The notes: generated by a model from the letters alone, not told the origin. A stretch of DNA of 64,000 bases from Photobacterium swingsii (GCF_024346715.1 NZ_AP024853.1:1364001-1428000); one strand, 5' to 3'. Positions 26,001 through 35,064 are shown, counted from the stretch's first letter. Numbers and translations: made by a program.

Positions 26001-26534
26001 ATGACAAAAGCAAAAATCGGTATTGTAACGGTAAGTGATCGTGCAAGTGCGGGCGTATATGAAGACATTTCAGGCCAAGCAATTATCGATACACTAAACG
26101 ACTACCTCACGTCAGAGTGGGAACCGGTTTATCAAGTGATCCCTGATGAGCAAGATGTGATTGAAGCAACGCTGATCAAAATGGCAGACGAAGATAACTG
26201 TAGCCTGATTGTGACTACGGGTGGTACTGGTCCTGCGAAGCGTGATGTAACACCAGAAGCAACAGAAGCTGTCTGTGATCGCATGATGCCTGGTTTTGGT
26301 GAGCTAATGCGTGCAGAGTCATTAAAGTTCGTACCAACAGCAATTCTATCGCGCCAAACAGCAGGTCTACGTGGCGATAGCCTTATTGTTAATTTGCCGG
26401 GTAAACCTAAATCAATCCGCGAATGCTTGGATGCGGTTTTCCCTGCAATCCCATACTGTATTGATTTGATGGAAGGTCCATTCCTTGAATGTGACGAAGC
26501 GGTAATTAAGCCATTCCGTCCAAAACAAAAGTAA
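26001..26534 (+). CDS. mog: Molybdopterin adenylyltransferase MogA
   Basis: A 177-residue enzyme of molybdenum cofactor synthesis. It adenylates molybdopterin, preparing it for molybdate insertion by MoeA. The MoaB/MogA signature TTGGTGPAKRDVTPEAT (about 74-90) and the later NLPGKPKSIREC segment are intact. Length and start agree with E. coli MogA. A ribosome-site-like AGAGGGA precedes the ATG. A terminator follows. It is a single-gene unit, as is common in Vibrionaceae. Confidence 0.95.
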   Translation: MTKAKIGIVTVSDRASAGVYEDISGQAIIDTLNDYLTSEWEPVYQVIPDEQDVIEATLIKMADEDNCSLIVTTGGTGPAKRDVTPEATEAVCDRMMPGFGELMRAESLKFVPTAILSRQTAGLRGDSLIVNLPGKPKSIRECLDAVFPAIPYCIDLMEGPFLECDEAVIKPFRPKQK

Positions 26535-26589
26535 TAAAAGCCTCATCTTTTTGCTCATCTACATAAAATGAGCCATAAATTGAGTAAAT

Positions 26590-26624
26590 AAGCGCTTCTC
26601 GTTATTCGAGTAGCGCTTTTTTGT
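26590..26624 (+). terminator. Terminator after mog
   Basis: AAGCGCTTCTCG and CGAGTAGCGCTT pair with one mismatch across a 4-base loop and are followed by a run of T. Confidence 0.85.
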
Positions 26625-26691
26625 TTAATACAGCGTGCAATTTTATTAAGGCAAATCAAAACATGATCTTGCTCTAAACTATTAAAAAACA

Positions 26692-26730
26692 AAGTTTTTT
26701 AAACTTGGCTTTTCAATGGTTCAGTGAACC
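26692..26730. promoter_or_regulatory. Two adjacent dyads upstream of small membrane protein gene
   Basis: AAGTTT/AAACTT (26692-26706, 3-base centre) and GGTTCA/TGAACC (26718-26730, 1-base centre) are perfect dyads about 100 bases before the next start. They may be operators; the regulator is unknown. Confidence 0.35.
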
Positions 26731-26831
26731 AGTTCATTGAGAATTTAGTCACTTTTACGTTATAACAATCGAGGACATTATCAATACTACCGAACGTCAT
26801 TAACTCGGTACTGCATTCAAGGATTTATCAA

Positions 26832-27110
26832 ATGGACATCAAAAAAAGCTGGGGATTCATTTCACTACTTATTGGTATGGCTTCACTACTGTGGGGCGGT
26901 GTTTCACTCGGTGACATGATGGGACAGCATCAGGTTGTGAGCGATATGGGTGGCTTTTTTGCCGCTGGTGGTCACGAATTTTTTGATGTAAATAGCGCTG
27001 CGCAAATTGCGGCACAAGCAAAACAAAAAAACATGATTATCTTTATCACTGGGGTCGGACTATCAGTGATTGGTGCAGTCTTGATGCGCGGACAATGGCG
27101 TAACTTATAG
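26832..27110 (+). CDS. Small two-helix membrane protein
   Basis: A 92-residue protein with two hydrophobic helices: GFISLLIGMASLLWGGVSLG (about 8-27) and MIIFITGVGLSVIGAVLM (about 69-86). A glycine-rich, probably extracytoplasmic or cytoplasmic loop lies between them (MGGFFAAGGHEFFDVNS). No function recognised. It ends 25 bases before the convergent LysR gene. Confidence 0.7.
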   Translation: MDIKKSWGFISLLIGMASLLWGGVSLGDMMGQHQVVSDMGGFFAAGGHEFFDVNSAAQIAAQAKQKNMIIFITGVGLSVIGAVLMRGQWRNL

Positions 27111-27135
27111 TCATGTTTTGACGACTAGCCTCTCC

Positions 27136-28011
27136 TTAATGTAATCGCTCAATAATGAAATCAACCAAGGTTCGATTTTTTAACGACAATTGTTTAGAGC
27201 GATAGACAAGATGGATCGGTTTAGGTTTCGGCGTAAAGTCTGCTAACACCTCAGTGAGTAACCCTTGCTTAATTTCGTCTTCAACTTGAAGGCGAGGTTG
27301 GAGCAGCACACCTATAGCCTTCATCGCTGCTAACTTTAGGACATCACCATTATTCGACGTTAAGCGAATTCGATTTTGATGAAAGCTGCTAACGGGTAGG
27401 CTCAGCACTTGTTGACTATCGCCTTCATGATAGCGAAAGCCTAAGCAATGATGATCTTTTAATGCCTCTATATTGGTTATTTGACCGTGCTTCTCAAGGT
27501 AGGCAGGTGACACGCAATATACCATTTGGTATTCCCCAATTAACCGTGCCACCAAGGATGAATCAACCAGATCTCCAATTCGGATAATAATATCGGCCTC
27601 GCAGCGATAAGGGTCTACCAGATTATTATCCAGCATCAGTTCCACATTTAAATCGGGGTAAGCAATCAAGAAGTCCGCCACAATTGGTGCAATCACTTTT
27701 TTACCGTAAGTGATGGGGCAGTTTATCTTTACTGTGCCTTGTGGCTGATTATTGAGGGTTTGGATCAGGTTCTCGGCATTTGCAATGTCTTCGATAATGC
27801 GACGGCATTCCTGATAGTACAATTTCCCTGCCTCGGTCAAAGATTGTTTGCGGGTGGTGCGATGGATCAGCCTGGTATTTAGAGCCTGTTCTAAAAATTG
27901 AATGTGTTTACCCACCATGGTTGGTGACACATTAAATTGGTGAGCTGCGCTTCGAAAACTGCCTTTTTCAGCAATATAGGCGAATACCTTCATACTGGTT
28001 AACTTATCCAC
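27136..28011 (-). CDS. LysR family regulator
   Basis: A 291-residue LysR protein: helix-turn-helix at the N-terminus (FAYIAEKGSFRSAAHQFNVSPTMVGKHIQFLEQAL), then the co-inducer-binding domain. The C-terminus (PKPIHLVYRSKQLSLKNRTLVDFI) is typical of the CrgA/AaeR-like branch. It faces the monooxygenase/oxidoreductase operon and is its likely regulator; a dyad at 28134-28167 lies between them. Confidence 0.9.
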   Translation of the reverse strand: MDKLTSMKVFAYIAEKGSFRSAAHQFNVSPTMVGKHIQFLEQALNTRLIHRTTRKQSLTEAGKLYYQECRRIIEDIANAENLIQTLNNQPQGTVKINCPITYGKKVIAPIVADFLIAYPDLNVELMLDNNLVDPYRCEADIIIRIGDLVDSSLVARLIGEYQMVYCVSPAYLEKHGQITNIEALKDHHCLGFRYHEGDSQQVLSLPVSSFHQNRIRLTSNNGDVLKLAAMKAIGVLLQPRLQVEDEIKQGLLTEVLADFTPKPKPIHLVYRSKQLSLKNRTLVDFIIERLH

Positions 28012-28133
28012 TGCACACTACTCACTTACGCCATCTATTAACAATCAGAGAATTAAAAACTGATTCAGAGCTATCTATTAAAAATAGTCATTAAAAAAAC
28101 CGAGATTAAGAATCCTCGATTAACAACCAAGGC

Positions 28134-28167
28134 TTGATAAACAATAAACTAAAACAGAGTTTATCAA
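28134..28167. promoter_or_regulatory. Dyad between LysR gene and monooxygenase operon
   Basis: TTGATAAAC and GTTTATCAA are perfect 9-base arms around a 16-base spacer, 68 bases before the monooxygenase start. It could bind the LysR protein or another dimeric regulator, or form a leader hairpin. Confidence 0.45.
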
Positions 28168-28235
28168 TTTAATGGCGGTAATTACATTAGAGGTAACCAC
28201 ACTAAGTACAAACAAACCATAGATAGAGAACAATA

Positions 28236-28565
28236 ATGGCCCAACCAATTTTTGTTACCGCAGAGTTAAAAATGCGCTCAGATCTCCCTCGATCTGAGGT
28301 GATCAGTGCCATAGAAGCGTTTTGTCTAGCAATGCAAAGCGAAGCGGGCTGTCTGCAAGCCGTTTCAACTTACGATCAAACCAACCCACAGCGAGTTATT
28401 TTATGGGAACTGTACGAGGATCGTACTGCCATTGAGGCGCATTTTTCTATGCCTCATACTCAAGCATTTATTGCCACCGAGGTCACTGAGTTGGTGCACG
28501 TCTTTGAAACTCAGCCGCTTACGGCTGATCTGGCTATATTGAATTCAGCGGAGTTTTCATTATGA
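28236..28565 (+). CDS. Antibiotic-biosynthesis-monooxygenase (ABM) domain protein
   Basis: A 109-residue ferredoxin-like ABM protein, related to the quinol monooxygenase YgiN. The core VTAELKMRSDLPR, then SEAGCLQAVSTYDQTNPQRVILWELYEDRTAIEAHF, is the family signature (C-L pair followed by LWELYED). These cofactor-free enzymes oxidise quinols or related aromatics. Its stop overlaps the start of the oxidoreductase gene by 4 bases, so both are made together under control of the divergent LysR gene. Confidence 0.85.
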   Translation: MAQPIFVTAELKMRSDLPRSEVISAIEAFCLAMQSEAGCLQAVSTYDQTNPQRVILWELYEDRTAIEAHFSMPHTQAFIATEVTELVHVFETQPLTADLAILNSAEFSL

Positions 28566-29539
28566 AATGGGGGATTTTAGGCACGAGTTTTATCTCAGGT
28601 GTAATGGCCGAGGCGATCAATGCCGACCGCAGTAGTGCTCTGTATGCCGTCGCTGGGCGATCACAAGCCAATGTCGCAGCATTTGCTGAGCAATATAACG
28701 TGCTGCAATCTTATTTGAGCTACGAAGCGTTGCTTGACGATCCGCAAGTCGACATTGTCTATATTGCCCTGCCAAACCATCTTCATCACGAATTTATTGC
28801 TAAAGCTGCGACATGCGGTAAAGCGATTTTATGTGAAAAATCCTTGTCGGTTGATATGGAAAAAAGCGCACAGGCTTTGGCTGCGGTTAAACACCATCAG
28901 GTTTTCTTTGCAGAGGGCTTAATGTATTTACATCACCCTCTCATTGCTTCTTTAGTCGATATATTAACTAGCGGTGAAATCGGTGAGTTGCGTTCGGTAC
29001 AAGCGTCTTATATTGCAGCGATTGATCAATTTGTGAATCCAGAAAGTAAAGGTGCTTTATATAACTTGGGTTGTTATCCGGTTTCTTTACTGCATTTAGT
29101 GGTACAAACAATGCTGGGTAATAATGCATTGGCAAATTGCACATTGAAAGCCGTTGGTCGGCAAGGTGCTGATGGTAACGTGTGTGAGTCAAGTGTATTG
29201 CTGACGTTTGGTGAACACCAGAGTGTGACTATCCATACCGCAGAAGATCACGGCTTACAGCATCACTTCAGAGTGTTGGGAAGCAAGGGCAGCGTGACTA
29301 TGGTGTCTAACCCTTGGTTACCAACCTGTGAAAATACGATCAGTGTGGAAGTGTATGAAGCCTCAAAGCGAGAGGTTAAGATTTCAGCCCAAGGTGATGC
29401 TTTTTCTTACCAAGTGCGTCAGGTACGTGAAGCGGTAGAAGCTGGGCGCAGTGAATTGGCACCTCCTTGTGCGACGGCGGAAGATTCATACCAAATCATG
29501 CAATTACTTACCGAGTGGGAGTCGGCCACATTGCGATAG
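28562..29539 (+). CDS. Gfo/Idh/MocA family oxidoreductase
   Basis: A 325-residue NAD(P)-dependent oxidoreductase. It has an N-terminal Rossmann motif (WGILGTSFISG), the lysine motif as CEKSLS near residue 95 (EKS in place of the usual EKP) and the substrate-domain motif YNLGCYPVSLLHL near 172. These enzymes act on sugars, inositols or related secondary alcohols. It is translationally coupled to the ABM gene. The substrate cannot be told. The EKS variant keeps the catalytic Lys. Confidence 0.85.
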   Translation: MKWGILGTSFISGVMAEAINADRSSALYAVAGRSQANVAAFAEQYNVLQSYLSYEALLDDPQVDIVYIALPNHLHHEFIAKAATCGKAILCEKSLSVDMEKSAQALAAVKHHQVFFAEGLMYLHHPLIASLVDILTSGEIGELRSVQASYIAAIDQFVNPESKGALYNLGCYPVSLLHLVVQTMLGNNALANCTLKAVGRQGADGNVCESSVLLTFGEHQSVTIHTAEDHGLQHHFRVLGSKGSVTMVSNPWLPTCENTISVEVYEASKREVKISAQGDAFSYQVRQVREAVEAGRSELAPPCATAEDSYQIMQLLTEWESATLR

Positions 29540-29575
29540 GTAACTAACCGCTATTTACTTTGTATCAATGAACAG

Positions 29576-29610
29576 CAAAGCCCTGTTACTCTTGTGGCTT
29601 TGTTGTATTT
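29576..29610 (+). terminator. Possible terminator after oxidoreductase gene
   Basis: CAAAGCC and GGCTTTG pair across a 13-base loop and are followed by TTGTATTT. The loop is large, so it is only moderately convincing. Confidence 0.5.
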
Positions 29611-29762
29611 AGCTTTCTATACAATTGACCATGTTTGCTTTTTATTGACTTGAAAAACACCTTACTATTCAAACGACATACAATGACAGACTTAGCCATT
29701 TTCTAGCATTATGTACTCGTGAATTTCGTGCTACATGATGATTTTGTCTAAAATTTAGTACA

Positions 29763-29788
29763 TTGAACAAACGAGAAGGTTTGTTCAA
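29763..29788. repeat. Perfect inverted repeat, 10-base arms
   Basis: TTGAACAAAC and GTTTGTTCAA flank GAGAAG. It could be an operator or the stem of a small RNA; no long T-run follows. Confidence 0.55.
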
Positions 29789-30325
29789 ATTTTCACTTGG
29801 TTTTATGTGGAGCTAAATATATATGTGTTTAAATAATAAAATTAACAACCCCAAATAAGTTAATATATATTGATGACAGGGTTACATATATTAAGTTATG
29901 TAATGATAGTTTTATTTTTACCGTCAAAATTCCAACGTCAAACGACATTATTCTGTCTTTTTTTAATTAGTTTTCATTTTATTTAATGTGTCATAATGAC
30001 GCATGTTGCCGACGTTTATATGGACGAAAAATATGGTCATACTCTTTTTTGTTGATGTTGTTCAGAATGGTGTTATTTGTATGGCATTGATTTAAAAGGT
30101 TTTTATGTGTACCTTGCAGCAGGGGTTGCAGTGCGACTTATTGTTTTTTTTATCTTTCTATTTTGTTTTGGGTAAATATGGGTTGCCATACTGTTAAAGA
30201 GTAAATGCTCTTTTTATATCGTTAAAAATCCATTTTCCATCAGTCTTTTTTTGTATTAACTATTTTCTAAACCCTCCATTTATAGAGTAGGAAATGGTCA
30301 TTTACTGACTTATCAATAGTCATCT

Positions 30326-30341
30326 TGTTTCACGTGAAATT
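30326..30341. other. parS-like sequence
   Basis: TGTTTCACGTGAAATT matches the bacterial parS consensus TGTTTCACGTGAAACA at 14 of 16 positions; the 12-base core TTTCACGTGAAA is a perfect palindrome. It lies in the long gap 99 bases upstream of the EAL gene. Confidence 0.45.
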
Positions 30342-30439
30342 ATTATTTAAACTAAGTCATCAGACCAGTTATTAATTGATATTCCCCCGAAATCTGGGAA
30401 AGTGTTGCACTTTCTTATGGTCATATTGCGATAAAAATC

Positions 30440-31876
30440 ATGGTATTTACTTCGATAAATGCAACCTTGTTATGCGGTTTTGCTGTGCTTATTGCTTTAT
30501 GTGCATTGTTGGCTGCGAAGGTTTCTAGAGAGGAAAAAAAACACTCTTTTGCTCAATTACGTTTAGAGCGAGAGCAAAAAAAACAAAAATTAAAAAGTCT
30601 TTTTTGCGAAGAGAGCCAACTGCCTAATATTAACTATATCCAGAAAAGGGTATTACAAATTAATGAAGTAAATGAGAGTTCTCACCATATTATGCATGTT
30701 GTATGTGTCGGTCGCTCATCAGATTATTACCGTTTCTTTGACTCTAAAACTAGCCGTAAGATAAAAACACAACTACATAATCATTTAAATGAAATGCTTT
30801 CTCCAAGTGTTATTGGTTTATTTGAAGATAGATATATAGTCCTAGTGTTTGTAAAAAACTCACCTTGGCTACCTGAACAAATTATTGAGCAACAACAAAA
30901 AGTACAACGAGCTTTACCCTATGAACAAGTCGTGGATGATAAACTTCTTCCATTTGATTATTCGATAGCGAGTATGTCATTTCCTGATACTGATATAGCG
31001 AAAGGTAAGAATTATCTTTTTAAAAAAATGGCTTATTGCGTCAAGAAATCTTTAAAGTCTATCGATGGTTTATATATTTATAGTAATACGGACTATCAAC
31101 GTAGCCTCCGTAAGCGTCAGATCTTACAAGATTTGAGTCAAGATATTTGTCAAGGTGGCGACCAATTTGAGCTTTGCTACCAGCCTATATTTAATAGCTT
31201 AAATACGGCTAAGGTTTGTATTTGGGAAATCTTACTTAGATGGAAAAGGACGGAATATGGAGGCCCTGGTGAATTTATGCCTCTGGTTGCGACAAAACCA
31301 CACCTGCATTATTCGCTAACCATGATGATTTTGAATAAGGTTATTGATTATGCAACATCTAATAAAGAAAGCATTCCAAAGATCAGTATCAATGTCAGTA
31401 ACTCCGACCTTATGATGGTTGATTTCTTTGATGATGTCATGATAGCAACGGAGAGATATCGAGATTTAAGAAAAAAAATCATTTTTGAAGTGGTTGAATA
31501 TAGTGAAATACTGTCAAAAAAACATGTAAAAGAAAATATTATAAACTTGAAAAATGCTGGATTTAGGTTTGCCATTGATGATTTTGGTTGTGGCTATTCT
31601 AACCTTAACTTGTTATCTGAAAAGCATTTCGACTTTATCAAAATCGATAAATCAGTTATTGGAATGTGCGATCGAGATACAGTGGCATCTGAAACGTTGA
31701 AGTTCATGATTAAGCTATCAGAAAGCATCAATGCAACCTTGGTCGTTGAAGGGGTCGAAACGGTAGAGCATTTACACTTAGTACCTAAACAATCAAATGT
31801 GCTTATTCAAGGCTTTTTGCTTTCGAAGCCTGTTAGCTTAACGTCATCATTACGTGTTTGCGACTCGGTTAAATAG
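30440..31876 (+). CDS. EAL-domain cyclic-di-GMP phosphodiesterase
   Basis: A 478-residue protein. One N-terminal helix (about 5-25) anchors it; residues about 60-215 form an unassigned middle region, perhaps a degenerate GGDEF domain. The EAL domain spans about 235-475: the metal-binding motif is WEILLRW (EIL for EAL), followed by INVSN, FEVVEYSE, FAIDDFGCGYSN, IKIDKS, VEGVET and QGFLLSKP. All metal-binding and catalytic positions appear kept, so it should hydrolyse c-di-GMP. It is followed 117 bases later by a chemoreceptor gene, which suggests a shared role in motility or surface behaviour. Confidence 0.88.
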   Translation: MVFTSINATLLCGFAVLIALCALLAAKVSREEKKHSFAQLRLEREQKKQKLKSLFCEESQLPNINYIQKRVLQINEVNESSHHIMHVVCVGRSSDYYRFFDSKTSRKIKTQLHNHLNEMLSPSVIGLFEDRYIVLVFVKNSPWLPEQIIEQQQKVQRALPYEQVVDDKLLPFDYSIASMSFPDTDIAKGKNYLFKKMAYCVKKSLKSIDGLYIYSNTDYQRSLRKRQILQDLSQDICQGGDQFELCYQPIFNSLNTAKVCIWEILLRWKRTEYGGPGEFMPLVATKPHLHYSLTMMILNKVIDYATSNKESIPKISINVSNSDLMMVDFFDDVMIATERYRDLRKKIIFEVVEYSEILSKKHVKENIINLKNAGFRFAIDDFGCGYSNLNLLSEKHFDFIKIDKSVIGMCDRDTVASETLKFMIKLSESINATLVVEGVETVEHLHLVPKQSNVLIQGFLLSKPVSLTSSLRVCDSVK

Positions 31877-31993
31877 TCTATCGATTTAGATAAGATTTTA
31901 CTTTCAGGTCGCGTTAAAAAACTAACCATATTACGTTAGTTTATATACTAATAAAGTTCACTATAAAATGTGAACATTAAAGGAAATACAGGA

Positions 31994-33619
31994 ATGTTTT
32001 TGAAGAATCTAACCATAGGTAAAAAAATTGCCGTTTCATTTTTTATTATAACAATAATTAACATTATCTTTGCTTTTGTTTTTAATTCTGGTTTGATAAA
32101 TATTAAATCTAATATCATAAACTATACTGATGATACTCTTCCTGCTTACGATAAAGTTAACGGAATCTATGATGAAGTTGCAACATTACGTCGTACCCAA
32201 ATGGCAATATTATTAAAGGAAAGGTCATCAACTGAGCTTAATGAAGTTTCAACCTTAGTTAATTCAATTAATGATGATATTAAATCTTATGGTAAAACGG
32301 TATGGCCAGGTGAGGAAAAAGAGTCTTTTGAGCGTTTGAATAGTGCTTGGAGTCAGTACACTCACAGCATTAATGTGTTTAATAAACAAATTGCCGCAAA
32401 TAATAAAACTGGGGCATATCAAACATTGCTGACAGACTCGTATGCTTCATTCAAAGTAATGGATAACGAAGTTGGAAATTTAAGCCGTATCTTAAAAGAG
32501 GCGATGGATAACAACCGAAGTCAAATTCTTGATTCTGTCTCAAATTTATCGAACTCTTCGGTTGTGAGTAATATTACTATATTGCTGATCATGGTATCGA
32601 TGACCATCATTTTAACGAAACTGATTTGTAACCCGCTATACCTGATTGTTAAACAAGCGAATGCTATTGCGAAAGGTGATTTATCTACTAACGTTGATCG
32701 CGAATCTATTGGTAATGATGAATTAGGGGAGTTAGCCGATGCTTCTTCCTTAATGCAAAGTAACTTGCGTCAGTTGATTGAAGAAATCATTTCTGCTGTT
32801 ACCCAGTTAAGCAGTGCAATCGAAGAAATGAACCAAATTTCTGAATTGTCTACCAAAGGAATGCATGACCAGCAATCTAAAATTTCGCAGATAGCGACAG
32901 CCATGACAGAGATGAAGTCATCGGTATCGGATGTTGCACAAAACACTGAAAAATCAGCAGTTCAAGCGAACAATGCCAACCAGCAAGCGAAAAATGGGGC
33001 TCAAAATAACCAAGCAATGGTTGATTCCATTCAAGAGATTTCGCAAGTCATAACGGAAGCGGGTAATACCGTATTAGAACTCGAAGAACAGTCTAACCAA
33101 GTTAACATTATTGTTGATGTGATCAGAAGCATCGCAGATCAAACTAACCTGCTTGCGCTTAACGCTGCGATTGAAGCTGCACGTGCGGGTGAGTCGGGCC
33201 GAGGTTTTGCTGTTGTCGCAGATGAAGTACGGACGCTGGCAGCTCGTACTCAAGATTCAACGGGTGAAATCACTTCTGTGATCGAGAAGCTACAGGCATT
33301 TGCCAAACAGGCAAAAGAGGCGACTGAAAAGTCATGTTCTTGCATTGAGACTTATTCAGAGCAAGGCATTCAATCACTTAAGTTGATGAGCTCAATTGAA
33401 GACACAGTGTCAGATATTTCTGACATGGGTACAGAAATCGCGAGTGCATGCAGTCAACAAGACGCGGTAGCGGGTGAGTTAAGTTGCCATATCGAAACGA
33501 TCAATGTGGCTTCGCAAGAAGTGGCAGAAGGGGCACAGCAAACTGCGTTAGCCTGTAACGAACTTAGCCAGCTATCTTCGTCATTACATGATGCAATGAA
33601 GCGTTTCAAACTTAATTAA
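31994..33619 (+). CDS. Methyl-accepting chemotaxis protein
   Basis: A 541-residue chemoreceptor starting MFLKNLTIGKKIAVSFF; the GTG eight codons earlier is less likely because AAAGGA sits well before this ATG. TM1 (about 10-32), a four-helix-bundle-type periplasmic domain (TDDTLPAYDKVNGIYDEVATLRR), TM2 (about 190-212), HAMP and a long signalling coiled coil follow. The hairpin tip DQTNLLALNAAIEAARAGESGRGFAVVADEV near 385 is intact (given here in part). No C-terminal CheR-binding pentapeptide is seen. It senses an unknown ligand and controls CheA. Confidence 0.92.
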   Translation: MFLKNLTIGKKIAVSFFIITIINIIFAFVFNSGLINIKSNIINYTDDTLPAYDKVNGIYDEVATLRRTQMAILLKERSSTELNEVSTLVNSINDDIKSYGKTVWPGEEKESFERLNSAWSQYTHSINVFNKQIAANNKTGAYQTLLTDSYASFKVMDNEVGNLSRILKEAMDNNRSQILDSVSNLSNSSVVSNITILLIMVSMTIILTKLICNPLYLIVKQANAIAKGDLSTNVDRESIGNDELGELADASSLMQSNLRQLIEEIISAVTQLSSAIEEMNQISELSTKGMHDQQSKISQIATAMTEMKSSVSDVAQNTEKSAVQANNANQQAKNGAQNNQAMVDSIQEISQVITEAGNTVLELEEQSNQVNIIVDVIRSIADQTNLLALNAAIEAARAGESGRGFAVVADEVRTLAARTQDSTGEITSVIEKLQAFAKQAKEATEKSCSCIETYSEQGIQSLKLMSSIEDTVSDISDMGTEIASACSQQDAVAGELSCHIETINVASQEVAEGAQQTALACNELSQLSSSLHDAMKRFKLN

Positions 33620-33663
33620 ATAATTTTTCCAACAGGCAGTCATTCTTACAGTACGGAGACATC

Positions 33664-34881
33664 ATGAAATTTAAAATGACATTGCTATCGCTAGCCATGG
33701 CTTTACCTTCTTTCACTACCTTGAGTGCCCCGCTATCTATTGATCAGCATATCCCAAGTGAGCAAGAGGTGAATCAATCAAATGCATGGTTGGAAGTTAG
33801 TTTAGGGCAGTTTAAGTCGAACATTGAGCAGTTCAAATCTCATATCAACGCTGACACTAAAATCTGTGCGGTAATGAAGGCTGACGCTTATGGCAATGGT
33901 ATTCGTGGATTAATGCCAACCGTTATCGCACAACAGATTCCATGTGTCGCGATTACGAGTAATGCCGAAGCGCGTGCAGTACGTGAAAGTGGTTTTAAAG
34001 GACAACTTATGCGTGTGCGTTCTGCAAGCCTGAGCGAAATAAAGCAAAGTATTGACCTTGATATAGAAGAGCTGATTGGTAGCCACCAACAAGCTAAAGA
34101 CATTGCTGATTTTGGCGTTAAAAATAATAAAACCATCAAGGTTCATTTAGCGCTAAACAATGGTGGAATGGGCCGTAATGGGATTGACATGTCGACTGAT
34201 AATGGCAAAGCAGAAGCCATTGATATTGCCACGCAATCCCACTTGGAGGTTGTCGGCATCATGACTCACTTCCCAAATTATAATGCTGATGATGTTCGTT
34301 CCAAGCTGAAAGACTTTCAAAGAGATTCATCATGGCTAATGCACGAAGCGGGTTTAAACCGCGAGGATATTACACTGCATGTCGCCAATTCTTATGTGTC
34401 GTTGAATGTCCCTGAAGCGCAGCTTGATATGGTGCGCCCTGGTGGCGTGTTATATGGTGATCTGCCGACTAACCCTGAATATCCGTCTATTGTGTCGTTT
34501 AAGACTCGGGTAGCTTCTATTCATCAGCTACCTGCGAATAAAACGGTTGGCTATGACAGTACGTTTACCACGAGCAAGGACAGTGTGTTGGCTAATATTC
34601 CTGTCGGTTATTCGGATGGTTATCCTAGGAAAATGGGTAACAAAGCTCACGTTATTATTAACGGTCAGCGTGCCAAAGTTGTCGGTATGACATCGATGAA
34701 TACGACTATGGTTGATATCACAGGCCTTAAGGGTATTCATCAAGATCAAGAGGTAACTTTATTTGGTCAACAGCAAGGTGAACGAATTAGTGTGAGTGAA
34801 ATGGAAGCGGACTCTACGTTAATTTTCCCTGAACTGTATACCGTGTGGGGGCTGGCAAACCCGCGTTATTACGTACAGTAA
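33664..34881 (+). CDS. bsr: Periplasmic broad-spectrum amino acid racemase (BsrV type)
   Basis: A 405-residue PLP enzyme of the alanine racemase fold with an N-terminal signal peptide (cleavage near TLS-APL), which marks it as the periplasmic Bsr form and not cytoplasmic Alr. PLP lysine is Lys72 (VMKADAYGNG); the opposite catalytic tyrosine is Tyr297 (VGYDSTF). Cys68 and a Cys in IPCVAITS fit the disulfide reported for BsrV. In Vibrio cholerae BsrV makes D-Met, D-Leu and other D-amino acids that change peptidoglycan in stationary phase. It has its own terminator at 34926. Confidence 0.92.
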   Translation: MKFKMTLLSLAMALPSFTTLSAPLSIDQHIPSEQEVNQSNAWLEVSLGQFKSNIEQFKSHINADTKICAVMKADAYGNGIRGLMPTVIAQQIPCVAITSNAEARAVRESGFKGQLMRVRSASLSEIKQSIDLDIEELIGSHQQAKDIADFGVKNNKTIKVHLALNNGGMGRNGIDMSTDNGKAEAIDIATQSHLEVVGIMTHFPNYNADDVRSKLKDFQRDSSWLMHEAGLNREDITLHVANSYVSLNVPEAQLDMVRPGGVLYGDLPTNPEYPSIVSFKTRVASIHQLPANKTVGYDSTFTTSKDSVLANIPVGYSDGYPRKMGNKAHVIINGQRAKVVGMTSMNTTMVDITGLKGIHQDQEVTLFGQQQGERISVSEMEADSTLIFPELYTVWGLANPRYYVQ

Positions 34882-34925
34882 AATGATTTGCAGTGTGTAG
34901 TGCACTGCTGAATACACCTTTATAC

Positions 34926-34976
34926 ATACTACTTTGGCTTTGAGTATGCATTACTCGCAGACAAAGTAGTATTTTT
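34926..34976 (+). terminator. Terminator after racemase gene
   Basis: ATACTACTTTG pairs with CAAAGTAGTAT; inside, GAGTA pairs with TACTC. A short T-run follows on the plus strand. Confidence 0.75.
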
Positions 34977-35064
34977 GATCTTACGTTTCACCTTTAGTCT
35001 TTGAGTGAGCAAGGTACAGTAGAATCCAACCAAGTGCTGTTTAGCGCTTATCAATGAGGATTAT

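Larger units (their letters stand above)
29611..30439. other. Long AT-rich gap upstream of EAL gene
   Basis: Over 800 bases without a plausible gene. The stretch is clearly AT-rich and holds several dyads: 29763-29788, 29882-29903 (TTACATA/TATGTAA), 29986-30004 and a small hairpin with short T-run at 30196-30215, plus a parS-like site at 30326. No c-di-GMP riboswitch consensus was seen despite the EAL gene downstream. Confidence 0.5.

Noticed and set aside
29611..30439. Cyclic-di-GMP riboswitch upstream of EAL gene
   Set aside because: No recognisable GEMM-I core sequences were found on the plus strand; the dyads present do not fit it.
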